Assembly (NCBI GenBank): GCA_947167745.1
Contig: CAMVJE010000020.1
Location: 1 to 23,707 of the forward strand
DNA from: an uncultured Treponema sp.
GTDB lineage: Bacteria; Spirochaetota; Spirochaetia; Treponematales; Treponemataceae
Length of the DNA stretch: 23,707 nt
Reading direction: 5' to 3'
The notes beneath the pieces are model-generated. The model was given only the letters and a program-made list of their open reading frames with translations. It was not told the DNA's origin and searched no databases. Shown piece by piece: positions 8,178 to 15,454 of this stretch. Each line of letters begins with the position of its first letter. The stretch's first letter is position 1. The position numbers and the translations under genes are program-made.

Positions 8178-8566
8178 TGACAATGTTCGACAAGCTGGGC
8201 GATTTGCTCAGCGAAGCCCTTGAAAAAGGGGAGCTTCCAAAGTCTGGGGAATTCTCTCAAGCCGAAAACATTGAGGGAATTTTCTCAGACTTTAATTTTA
8301 TACAAAGAAAGCAAAATCAGCCTTCTCCCCCACCCCAAAATTCTGTCAAAAAAACGATACCAAAAGAAGTCAAGTCGGCATTTGCTTTTATCGGATTAAG
8401 TGAAGAAGCAGACTACGAATCGGCAAAAAAAATCTATCGTGAAAAGCTAATGTATTACCATCCCGACCGGCGAAATGATAATCCTGTACTCCAAAAAGTC
8501 GCAAAAGAAAAAACAGCTATGCTGCTCAAAAATTGGAAAATTCTTGAAAGCTGGTACGGCAAATAA
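8177..8566 (+). CDS. Small protein with C-terminal J-domain (DnaJ-like)
   Basis: 129 residues. The N-terminal 60 residues are low-complexity and Pro/Gln-rich with no recognised domain. Residues about 63-125 form a J-domain: helix II YREKLMYY leads into the essential HPD tripeptide (95-97), followed by a helix III region. There is no G/F-rich region or zinc domain, so it is a specialised type III J protein that would stimulate an Hsp70. Its ATG overlaps the glgC stop (TAATG), which implies coupled expression. Whether it serves GlgC or glycogen metabolism is inference. It ends 5 bases from the convergent flagellar operon, with no hairpin terminator visible between them. Confidence 0.8.
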   Translation: MTMFDKLGDLLSEALEKGELPKSGEFSQAENIEGIFSDFNFIQRKQNQPSPPPQNSVKKTIPKEVKSAFAFIGLSEEADYESAKKIYREKLMYYHPDRRNDNPVLQKVAKEKTAMLLKNWKILESWYGK

Positions 8567-8571
8567 AGTGA

Positions 8572-9318
8572 TTAAAAGCCTGAATCAATCTCAAGGGCAA
8601 GTTGAACTTCAGTAATAGAACAATTAAGCTTATTTGCTATCTCAGAAACAGAATATCCGGCCTGTCTGAGTTCATATACACTTTTATCAAAAGAGTTTTG
8701 ATCCGGAATAGGATTATCTGCATAAGTCACATTTCCGCCAATAACGGGCACGGAAGCATAAGAAGAACCGTCTGACTCAACAGTGAAAGTAGTGCCTGTA
8801 TCCGAGACAATTTTTCGCCGGTCTTCAGCTTCTGCCTGCTCAAACAAATCACCTTGCTGAAGTTTTTCAGGCTTAGCAAGCCTGCTCCCTTCTGCTGTAA
8901 GCTCATATCTGTTAGCAGACTGCAAGCCTAGGGAAATATCCTGATTCCGTGTGTATTGATTCTGATTTTTTAAGGGATTTGGATAAGTAGCAGGAGAAGA
9001 CTTTCTCTCCTGTATAACTTCATCGATTTTGTTTTTATAGGAAAGAATATTTTTTTGATTTTCAAGTTCTCGCCTAGCATTCTCTACATGGCGATCTGCT
9101 TCTGCAACTGCGGCTTTTAACTGTTTAATCCGGTCATCGATTATATCAATATTACGGGCTGCATTTCTGTTCATATCAGAAATCATATTGTCCATCTCTT
9201 CTTTTACAGAAGATATGATGTCGTCAGTAGAAAAAATTTTCTTAAATTTTAGTAACAAAGTAAGCAGAACACTGATGTTTAAAACACAGAAAAAAGCCGC
9301 TATAAAAACAAGTATCAT
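8572..9318 (-). CDS. Membrane-anchored coiled-coil protein with C-terminal helix-turn-helix, last gene of the flagellar cluster
   Basis: 248 residues. A single N-terminal transmembrane helix (about 2-24) lacks a cleavage site. It is followed by a predicted coiled coil (about 30-108), a polar Asn/Gln-rich linker, and a compact C-terminal helix-turn-helix-like segment (about 213-243), which reads YELRQAGYSVSEIANKLNC. The layout and the position downstream of fliA resemble SwrB of Bacillus subtilis (membrane anchor, coiled coil, encoded after sigD), which promotes flagellar export activation. Homology is not shown. The start ATG 9318 has AAGG about 9 bases upstream and lies 6 bases after the preceding gene. 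No direct functional motif is visible. Confidence 0.7.
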   Translation of the reverse strand: MILVFIAAFFCVLNISVLLTLLLKFKKIFSTDDIISSVKEEMDNMISDMNRNAARNIDIIDDRIKQLKAAVAEADRHVENARRELENQKNILSYKNKIDEVIQERKSSPATYPNPLKNQNQYTRNQDISLGLQSANRYELTAEGSRLAKPEKLQQGDLFEQAEAEDRRKIVSDTGTTFTVESDGSSYASVPVIGGNVTYADNPIPDQNSFDKSVYELRQAGYSVSEIANKLNCSITEVQLALEIDSGF

Positions 9319-9324
9319 CAGATA

Positions 9325-9657
9325 TTACCTTTCAATATTGATGTGTATACCCAGATAAGACTCCCTAATCTCGGAGTTCTGAGACTGTTTCTCTTCTTGT
9401 GAAGAACCTTCCTTTTTTTTACCGGAAGAACTGTATTGTCCGCTCCCCTGATGACCTTCGTCATTAATTCCGCTTGATTTAGCCTCGTTATCAGCTGTTT
9501 TATGTACTTGAGATGCTTTTTCTGCATTCTGCTGAATAACTTTTGCTTCCTGCAACTGCTGAGCAAGAACAACCCCCTGCTGCTGATGAGAGACAGTGCG
9601 GGCAACATTATTCATATTTGCGTACATCGTCTGAAGGTCAAGAGGAGAAACACCCAT
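9325..9657 (-). CDS. Small Gln/Ser-rich hypothetical protein of the flagellar operon
   Basis: 110 residues that I do not recognise as a characterised family. The N-terminal half, beginning MGVSPLDLQTMYANMNNVAR, looks like a conserved helical segment rich in Gln and Ala (to about residue 50). The C-terminal half is disordered, with runs of Ser, Gly, Lys and Glu, and ends with GIHINIER. There is no signal peptide or membrane helix. It is a real gene: its ATG overlaps the fapA stop (TAATG), GGAGG lies 10 bases upstream, and it is followed 6 bases later by the membrane coiled-coil protein. The context points to a flagellar accessory role, which is inference. Confidence 0.75.
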   Translation of the reverse strand: MGVSPLDLQTMYANMNNVARTVSHQQQGVVLAQQLQEAKVIQQNAEKASQVHKTADNEAKSSGINDEGHQGSGQYSSSGKKKEGSSQEEKQSQNSEIRESYLGIHINIER

Positions 9658-11621
9658 TAGCTATAGCCCTCCGGTCCTTTTATATCTTCAAGATTTGGCT
9701 GCTCATACTTTCCACGACGAACAAAGCCATTCTCATAGAAGAATGTAACACTTTTAGTATCTGCACGAACCTCATCTTTTTCATCACGGACATAAATCTT
9801 AACGCCGGAATAAACAGTGCCTGCTACATAAACCTTACCGATATTTTTAAGTTCACGCAGGCGCGCCTGAATTTTCTCAATTTCAGCGTTGTATTGTATA
9901 TTCTCTTCGATAATCTCGTTCTTCTGCTCATTAAGAGAAATCAGGCTCTCTTCCTTCTCTTTTGGCAGGGATTTTCGAACTTTCTTCATATTTTCGAGAG
10001 TAGAAATATTAAGCTCAAGATCATCCAGGGCTTTAATATTGTTATTCTGCATCTCAAGAAGTTCCTCAAGGCGTTTTTTTGCGCGGGGATCATAACCGAC
10101 AGAAATTACAGTCTCTGTACCGCCACCTTCAGAACCAATATTCTTAGCCAAAACACATTCGGTAGCAAAAACATTACCACCGGTAATCTGAGCACGCTTT
10201 CCGTTGAGAATAATTTTCTTTTGGGCAGAAACTTCACTGTTCATAATTGAATCAGTTACGATGACATTTTCTTCAACCTGCACAGTTGTATTTTGAATAA
10301 ATTTTGCCCAAAGTGAGCCACCACAAACGATTTTGCCTTCGTCTCGCCCAATAACACCCGAAGAAACAATGATGTCACCATCTGATTCAAGAGTGCATTT
10401 TCCGACAGTGCCTGAAACTTCGATGTTACCAGAAGCCTTAACATTAAATCCGTCCTCAACCGCTCCTTTAACGATAACTGTTCCGAGGAAGGTAATATTT
10501 CCTGTTTTAATATTAACGCCCTCAACTTCCATAATCGGTTCAACACAGACTTTATCGTTAATGAGAAGAACCTGACCATTCGCATCAGCGAGAATAGTAC
10601 GACCGTCTGTATCTACGCGAACATTTTTTCCTAACGGAAGCTGAATGTCTTTGCCATTTTTTGCTTCAAGATATCGTCCGTAAAGAGTTTTTCCTGCTTT
10701 ACCCTGCTGAGCAAGAACTTTCTGTGCCAAAGGCTGACCTTCAACAACATTCTGAATAAGATTAAGCTCTTTAAAGTCCACCTGCCCATTGGCAGCCTGC
10801 TTTGCCCTAAGCTTAGACCGGTCAGTCTCAAAGTTATAGGTAATATAAGCATCATTACCATCAACCGGAAGAACTGCTTCAGCAACAACGACAGGTTCAT
10901 TATAGATCGGACTGTCTATAAGTGTCTGGATTTTTTCATCGGAAATGCCTGCAACAACCCCCTGTTGTGTGAGGGCTTTTTTAATCTGCTCAGAAGTAAT
11001 ATCAGCTCCTCCAAGTGACGGAGGATTTATTGTAGCAGTTGCCTTCATCTCATCGGAGGAAATATCAATAACGAAAATTGCGTCTGCTGAAGGTTCATGA
11101 TTATACTCACCTATCGCAGCATACTCATCATTCGTACCTTTGCTCACGAGGGATGTAACGAGATCTTTATCAAAATTCTTAGTATCAGGTCTGTTGATTT
11201 CTTCAAGAACATCTTCTGGATTCACGCTTCGGCCTTCTCCAACAGGAAGAACGACTTTAAGCATAATTTCATTTCCAAAGTGATGAATATAGAAGGCTCC
11301 GTCTTTAGAGTTGATGCGCTCAGTATCTTCGCTTGCACCTTCTTCGATGGTCTCACCGTTTTTACCGACAGCAACTTTCTTAATTGTGTCAGGATTCTGA
11401 TAAATTTTAAGGCACCAGGGCTTCTTTGCAATTCCAAGAAAACCATCAAAACCACGCTCAACGATTTCATATTCAAGATTTGCAACACGAGTGTCAAATT
11501 GAACCGCTGCATCTGCCAGAGCCTCATCAAGGGTATCTGCACGGACTTCAATAAAATTAATTTCTTTATCCTTGGCGAGAAAACCTGACATATCTTTACG
11601 AATAGTTTCAAGCGTGACCAT
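9657..11621 (-). CDS. fapA: FapA/DUF342 family flagellar assembly protein
   Basis: 654 residues. An N-terminal Jag-N-like module (about 22-75) contains EALADAAVQFDTRVANLEYE followed by GFDGFLGIAKKPW. The central and C-terminal parts are the DUF342/FapA region, a beta-solenoid-like stretch with GNITFLGTVIVKG, ASGNIEVSGTVG and GDIIVSSGVIG turns. A coiled coil (about 530-610) and a short beta tail follow. FapA members are involved in flagellar assembly or placement; in Vibrio FapA affects polar localisation of FlhF/HubP-linked components. It is 5 bases downstream of fliA with a distant Shine-Dalgarno sequence, so it is probably coupled to fliA translation. Confidence 0.88.
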   Translation of the reverse strand: MVTLETIRKDMSGFLAKDKEINFIEVRADTLDEALADAAVQFDTRVANLEYEIVERGFDGFLGIAKKPWCLKIYQNPDTIKKVAVGKNGETIEEGASEDTERINSKDGAFYIHHFGNEIMLKVVLPVGEGRSVNPEDVLEEINRPDTKNFDKDLVTSLVSKGTNDEYAAIGEYNHEPSADAIFVIDISSDEMKATATINPPSLGGADITSEQIKKALTQQGVVAGISDEKIQTLIDSPIYNEPVVVAEAVLPVDGNDAYITYNFETDRSKLRAKQAANGQVDFKELNLIQNVVEGQPLAQKVLAQQGKAGKTLYGRYLEAKNGKDIQLPLGKNVRVDTDGRTILADANGQVLLINDKVCVEPIMEVEGVNIKTGNITFLGTVIVKGAVEDGFNVKASGNIEVSGTVGKCTLESDGDIIVSSGVIGRDEGKIVCGGSLWAKFIQNTTVQVEENVIVTDSIMNSEVSAQKKIILNGKRAQITGGNVFATECVLAKNIGSEGGGTETVISVGYDPRAKKRLEELLEMQNNNIKALDDLELNISTLENMKKVRKSLPKEKEESLISLNEQKNEIIEENIQYNAEIEKIQARLRELKNIGKVYVAGTVYSGVKIYVRDEKDEVRADTKSVTFFYENGFVRRGKYEQPNLEDIKGPEGYS

Positions 11622-11626
11622 AGGGG

Positions 11627-12424
11627 TTAGAAAATTCCTTTCCTGAAATTGGTAAGTTTGGCCCGCAGATGGAGGTTTGCTGTTGAGTGAAGTTGAGATA
11701 TGCGGGATTCAGAAACATCAAGTACCTGCCCGATTTCCTTAAATGTCAAATCTTCATGATAGTAAAGAACAATGACCATTTTTTCTTTTTCGGGAAGCTC
11801 ATTGATAGCCTGAATAATTACACGGCGGATTTCTTCACGCTCAACCTGAATGTCAGGATTAAGGCTCTGTGGAGACTCAATTGAATCCCCAATTGAAAGA
11901 TGATCTGAATCATCACCAGAATACCAAACATCATTAAGAGAAAGAACAGATGTTCCGCTAACTTTCATTACAGTATGCTGGTATTCCTCAAGGGAAAGGT
12001 TCATCTCTTTAGCAATTTCTTCATCAGTAGCCGGGCGCGAAAGTTTTGATTCAAGGCCTGCAATAACATCTTCGATTTCACGAGATTTCTGGCGTACCGA
12101 TCGTGGAACCCAGTCAAGCTGACGCATTTCATCAAAAATAGCACCACGAATTCGGGTGACGGCATAAGTCTTGAATTTTACTTTTTTATCCAAATCATAT
12201 TTACTGATTGCATCAAGAAGACCAAACTGACCAAAACCGACAAGATCATCAAATTCCATGCTGGCAGGAAGACCAACGGATACTTTACCTGCGACATATT
12301 TTACTAAAGGCATATATTTACGGATGATTTTATCCCGCAATGCAGAGGACTTTGTTCTCTTGAACTCCTCCCAAAGTGCGTCTTCTTCTTCATCGTTGAT
12401 AAACTGAGTTTTTACATTATCCAT
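11627..12424 (-). CDS. fliA: Flagellar RNA polymerase sigma factor FliA (sigma-28/WhiG type)
   Basis: 265 residues, typical for sigma-28. Region 2 (about 36-105) includes YMPLVKYVAGKV, FDDLVGFGQFGLLDAISKYD and the basic promoter-melting segment around FKTYAVTRIRGAIFDEMRQ. The region 3 helices follow, and region 4 (about 210-262) carries the -35-binding helix-turn-helix LTFKEIGQVLDVSESRISQL. It directs late flagellar gene transcription. ATG 12424 is preceded by AAGGTG at about 6 bases. It is cotranscribed with the preceding membrane-protein gene (12-base gap). No FlgM anti-sigma gene is in the window, and no convincing sigma-28 promoter was seen here. Confidence 0.95.
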   Translation of the reverse strand: MDNVKTQFINDEEEDALWEEFKRTKSSALRDKIIRKYMPLVKYVAGKVSVGLPASMEFDDLVGFGQFGLLDAISKYDLDKKVKFKTYAVTRIRGAIFDEMRQLDWVPRSVRQKSREIEDVIAGLESKLSRPATDEEIAKEMNLSLEEYQHTVMKVSGTSVLSLNDVWYSGDDSDHLSIGDSIESPQSLNPDIQVEREEIRRVIIQAINELPEKEKMVIVLYYHEDLTFKEIGQVLDVSESRISQLHSTANLHLRAKLTNFRKGIF

Positions 12425-12436
12425 ATATCACACCTT

Positions 12437-13234
12437 TTAACTATTATCTTTGGCTAATAATGTCTGAATCGCTTTTGCCATGACACTGGTATCACCACTG
12501 ATAGGCTGCTCTTTCATCGGCGCTCCTCCAGAAGCGAAATCACTGTCCTGAATTACATCATCATCGTTACCGCCAGAAAAAGAAACTGGCTCATCTACTT
12601 CAGAACTCATCGAATTTATATCCGGCAAATCATCGAGTTTATCGGAAGCAGAAGTGTTTGATGAAGAATCATCTGAAACAGCAGCAAGATTTGACGGCTC
12701 AGTAGCGACAGCACTCGCCTCACTCTTTTCTTCAACCGCGGACTCTACCTGCCCAGAACTTTTCTGAGCAACAATATTTAAGTCCATAGGCTTAAAAGAA
12801 GAATCGGAATCAGTAACTGCAACTGCATCGGTGGCATCGCTGCTTTCTGAAGCAGCCTGCTCTGATACAGAAGCCGGAACCGAAGATTCAGAAGATTTAG
12901 ATGGATTATCAATTGGAGAATGATTATTCAAAACCGTAAATTTTGGTGACATATCGTCATCAGTTAATCTGGCATCATCAACAACAATATTTACGACTCC
13001 ACCAGCAGGTTTAGAAGCAGCCTGTTCAGTCTCCCCGGAAAAACCACCCGTATCACTGGAAAGGAATTTTTGATAAAGGAAAGTAATACCGACACAAAGC
13101 GCAGCAAAGACAAGTGCAAATACGAAAGCACGAATCATAATATGCGAAAAGCGGACATCAGAAAACAATCCAATAAAAAAAGACAGAAAAAACCCGATAC
13201 AAGCCGAGACGCATATATTCTTCGGGTTTATCAT
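12437..13234 (-). CDS. Two-helix membrane protein with long acidic Ser-rich tail, between flhG and fliA
   Basis: 265 residues, no family recognised. Two hydrophobic helices (about 8-24 and 33-54) form a hairpin with a short loop. The remaining 210 residues are low-complexity, rich in Ser, Asp, Glu, Ala and Val, and probably disordered. Only two patches look ordered: VVNIVVDDARLTDDDMSPKF (about 80-99) and the C-terminus, near VMAKAIQTLLAKDN. ATG 13234 has a strong GGGAGG Shine-Dalgarno sequence, and its own promoter lies upstream. It is the first gene of the fliA-fapA subcluster, so a flagellar or regulatory role is likely, but the function is unknown. Confidence 0.75.
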   Translation of the reverse strand: MINPKNICVSACIGFFLSFFIGLFSDVRFSHIMIRAFVFALVFAALCVGITFLYQKFLSSDTGGFSGETEQAASKPAGGVVNIVVDDARLTDDDMSPKFTVLNNHSPIDNPSKSSESSVPASVSEQAASESSDATDAVAVTDSDSSFKPMDLNIVAQKSSGQVESAVEEKSEASAVATEPSNLAAVSDDSSSNTSASDKLDDLPDINSMSSEVDEPVSFSGGNDDDVIQDSDFASGGAPMKEQPISGDTSVMAKAIQTLLAKDNS

Positions 13235-13252
13235 ATTTTCCTCCCATATATA

Positions 13253-13281
13253 AGTTTAAATCAGAAAATTCATTCGGTCAA
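13253..13281 (-). promoter_or_regulatory. Predicted sigma-70-type promoter for the membrane protein-fliA-fapA group
   Basis: On the minus strand, -35 TTGACC (13281-13276, 5 of 6) and -10 TAAACT (13258-13253, 4 of 6) are 17 bases apart. The predicted start near 13246 leaves a short leader with the GGGAGG ribosome site. No intrinsic terminator precedes it, so readthrough from flhG remains possible. Confidence 0.55.
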
Positions 13282-13323
13282 GTTATTTATTTAATTCGTC
13301 TGAAAATTCTCAAAAAAACTCAA

Positions 13324-14169
13324 TCAACTCTTGCGCAGAAACTTCTTAAGGAAGCTCGTAACTCCCTCTGAAGTACCGTTATCATTTTTTTCTATTCGAC
13401 CGACGATATGCTTAATACACTGAGCAGGTTTTGAAGTCGGATTAACTACGATAAAAGGTTTTTGCCGGATAACTGAAGCCTGAACTACAGGATCATCATA
13501 AACAAAACCGATATAATCAACCTTGTAATTAAGGAACTGAGCCGCGATGTTGATAATTCGCTCTGAAATCCGCTTACCTTCATCGGCAGAGTGCACACGG
13601 TTTACAAGCAGCTTGATGTCGGTCTCGCGGTCAACAAGTTCTGTTGTAATGATTTTGATAATACCGTAAGCATCAGTAATTGCCGTCGGTTCAGGAGTTG
13701 TTACTACATAAACCTCGTCTGCAGCGGCTATAAACTGCAATACATTGTTTGCGATACCAGCACCGGTGTCGATGATGATGATGTCGGCATTTCCCAACAT
13801 GGCAAACTGTTTTGCAAAATAATCAAGTTCGTCCACTGTGAGGTTAGCGATTTTTGAAAAACCATTTGCACCCGCAATGAATTTAATTCCGAATTCTGTA
13901 TCTGTAATAATCTCCTGCATGGTCTTCTGTTTATTGATGACCTGCATGAGGTTGTACTGAGGTACGATATTCATAAGGACATTGACATTAGCCATTCCCA
14001 AGTCACCATCAATAAGAATGACCTTTTTTCCTTGCTGGGCATAGGCAATAGCCATATTAACGGAAAGATTTGACTTTCCGACACCGCCCTTACCGCTTGT
14101 AATTGCGATAATTCTTGTCTTGCGGTTATTAGACATCATTTCTTTGAGTTCCTGTGCCTGATCTTCCAT
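13324..14169 (-). CDS. flhG: FlhG (FleN/YlxH), MinD-type ATPase controlling flagellar number
   Basis: 281 residues. The deviant Walker A motif SGKGGVGKS (25-33), LIDGDLGMANV (52-62), a switch II region with IIIDTGAG, and VTTPEPTAITDAYG are MinD/ParA hallmarks. FlhG is a membrane-associating ATPase that partners FlhF to set flagellar number and position. ATG 14169 is chosen: GGAGG lies 9 bases upstream, and the N-terminus then reads MEDQAQELKEMM, which matches the known FlhG activator helix (DQAxxLR). An ATG at 14196 would add nine residues in front. The gene starts just after the flhF stop. Confidence 0.94.
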   Translation of the reverse strand: MEDQAQELKEMMSNNRKTRIIAITSGKGGVGKSNLSVNMAIAYAQQGKKVILIDGDLGMANVNVLMNIVPQYNLMQVINKQKTMQEIITDTEFGIKFIAGANGFSKIANLTVDELDYFAKQFAMLGNADIIIIDTGAGIANNVLQFIAAADEVYVVTTPEPTAITDAYGIIKIITTELVDRETDIKLLVNRVHSADEGKRISERIINIAAQFLNYKVDYIGFVYDDPVVQASVIRQKPFIVVNPTSKPAQCIKHIVGRIEKNDNGTSEGVTSFLKKFLRKS

Positions 14170-14170
14170 A

Positions 14171-15454
14171 TTACTTTTCCTCCGGGAATGTCTCATCTAT
14201 ATGCTTGCGGTCAATAGTGAAATCATGTAAATTTATTAAGAATCTAACGACAGACGCGCGCTCAATATTTTTTGTTACAGTTTGTCCGTCAGTGATATAC
14301 GAAACAGCCTTTCCTTTTTCAGAAAGAACACTGATTACATTTCCGATAGCAGAAGTCTCGTCCCATTTCGTTATGATTACAGAAGAGAAATTAAAGACTT
14401 CATAATTCTGAATAATTGAAATTAAATCCCTGGCTTTTGAAGAAGCCGTGGCGGCAAGGTAAACATCTGGGTGAATTCCCTGCACTTCCAGCATTTTTCT
14501 CATTTTTCCGAGATTTTCAAAATCTTTTGGGCTGTAACCTGGTGTATCAATAAAGAGAACCTCAAGATTATCCCTGTAAGTATCAAAAATCTTTTTAACA
14601 TCTTCAGCTTTTTCTGCTTTATCAACTTCAATCTTCATTACATCGCCGTAACGCTTAATTTGCTCCATAGCGCCGACACGAGTATGATCTGTCGTAAGCA
14701 TTCTGATTCTTGGATTAGGTGCATCTTTTGCCTGTGCTTCTTTTATAAGTCTGACAGCAAATTTAGCAATCGTTGTAGTTTTTCCAACGCCTGTCGGACC
14801 AACAACAATAACTACATGGGGATAAGGGTGAGTTGATTTTTTGGCAATAGTAATAGACTCGCCAATCCAGTCGACGACTTTCTTTTGAACAAAGTCAAAA
14901 TCATCAAGTTCTTCGACAGATAATTCAGAACGAAGTCTTGTGGTAATTTTATTTATATAGGAGAAGGTGAATTCATTTTCCTGAAGCAGTTCTTCGATTT
15001 TTTGAATTGAGAGAGGCTTATCACCCGAATTTGTAGCAGCAGCCATATTTTTCATGGTTGCTTCCATAGTCTTTTTTATTTCTTCGAGTTTTTTATCCAG
15101 ACTCGCAATCTGAATTGTGGTTGTTACAGTGTTTCCAGTCGTGCGATTAAGGATTTCATCCCTACTTCGCTGAAATGACTCTTGAGGTGAGCTTACTTTT
15201 TTGGCACCTATAGTATAGCGTACCTCCATAAACTGTTTTTGGCCAAAGCCTAAAAAACCGCCTTTAAACTGGGGGCGCTGACCAATAATCGTAAAATTAT
15301 GACCATACTCCCTGAACAACTTCTGCTTGCAATCCTCAAAATCCTTACCCGTTATCGTCTGAACTTCATCATCAACGCGAGAATAGCCAGTAATTCCGGT
15401 GTAAGCAGCAGAGGGTTTCTTTTCTGCAGATAAACCATAACCGTCGTTATACAT
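14171..15454 (-). CDS. flhF: FlhF, SRP-type GTPase for flagellar placement
   Basis: 427 residues. The N-terminal B domain (about 34-80, GKDFEDCKQKLFREYG to GFLGFGQKQFMEVRY) follows an extension of about 32 residues. The helical N domain and the G domain (about 210-420) come next. P-loop GPTGVGKT (219-226) is canonical. The other motifs depart from the usual FlhF/SRP forms: DHTR (256-259) where DTYR is usual, DTPGYSPKD (303-311) where DTAGR is usual, and TKWDE (362-366) where TKLDE is usual. FlhF positions new flagella at the pole together with FlhG. ATG 15454 has GGAG 6 to 7 bases upstream and overlaps the flhA stop by 8 bases. Confidence 0.94.
   Translation of the reverse strand: MYNDGYGLSAEKKPSAAYTGITGYSRVDDEVQTITGKDFEDCKQKLFREYGHNFTIIGQRPQFKGGFLGFGQKQFMEVRYTIGAKKVSSPQESFQRSRDEILNRTTGNTVTTTIQIASLDKKLEEIKKTMEATMKNMAAATNSGDKPLSIQKIEELLQENEFTFSYINKITTRLRSELSVEELDDFDFVQKKVVDWIGESITIAKKSTHPYPHVVIVVGPTGVGKTTTIAKFAVRLIKEAQAKDAPNPRIRMLTTDHTRVGAMEQIKRYGDVMKIEVDKAEKAEDVKKIFDTYRDNLEVLFIDTPGYSPKDFENLGKMRKMLEVQGIHPDVYLAATASSKARDLISIIQNYEVFNFSSVIITKWDETSAIGNVISVLSEKGKAVSYITDGQTVTKNIERASVVRFLINLHDFTIDRKHIDETFPEEK

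Noticed and set aside
8560..8640. Bidirectional terminator between the converging J-domain gene and the coiled-coil protein gene
   Set aside because: Only 5 bases separate the stop codons, and I see no GC-rich stem with a T-run on either strand; the TGAAGTTCA palindrome is too short.
9318..9608. Minus-strand 96-codon frame overlapping the small Gln/Ser-rich gene
   Set aside because: It overlaps in a different frame a gene that fits the TAATG coupling and Shine-Dalgarno pattern of the operon.
9543..10250. Plus-strand open frame of 235 codons opposite fapA and the small Gln/Ser-rich gene
   Set aside because: Antisense to two supported genes with good ribosome sites; composition is Phe/Ile/Leu-rich shadow sequence, with no own motif.
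13282..13330. Intrinsic terminator after flhG
   Set aside because: There is a run of seven T, but no complementary stem precedes it.
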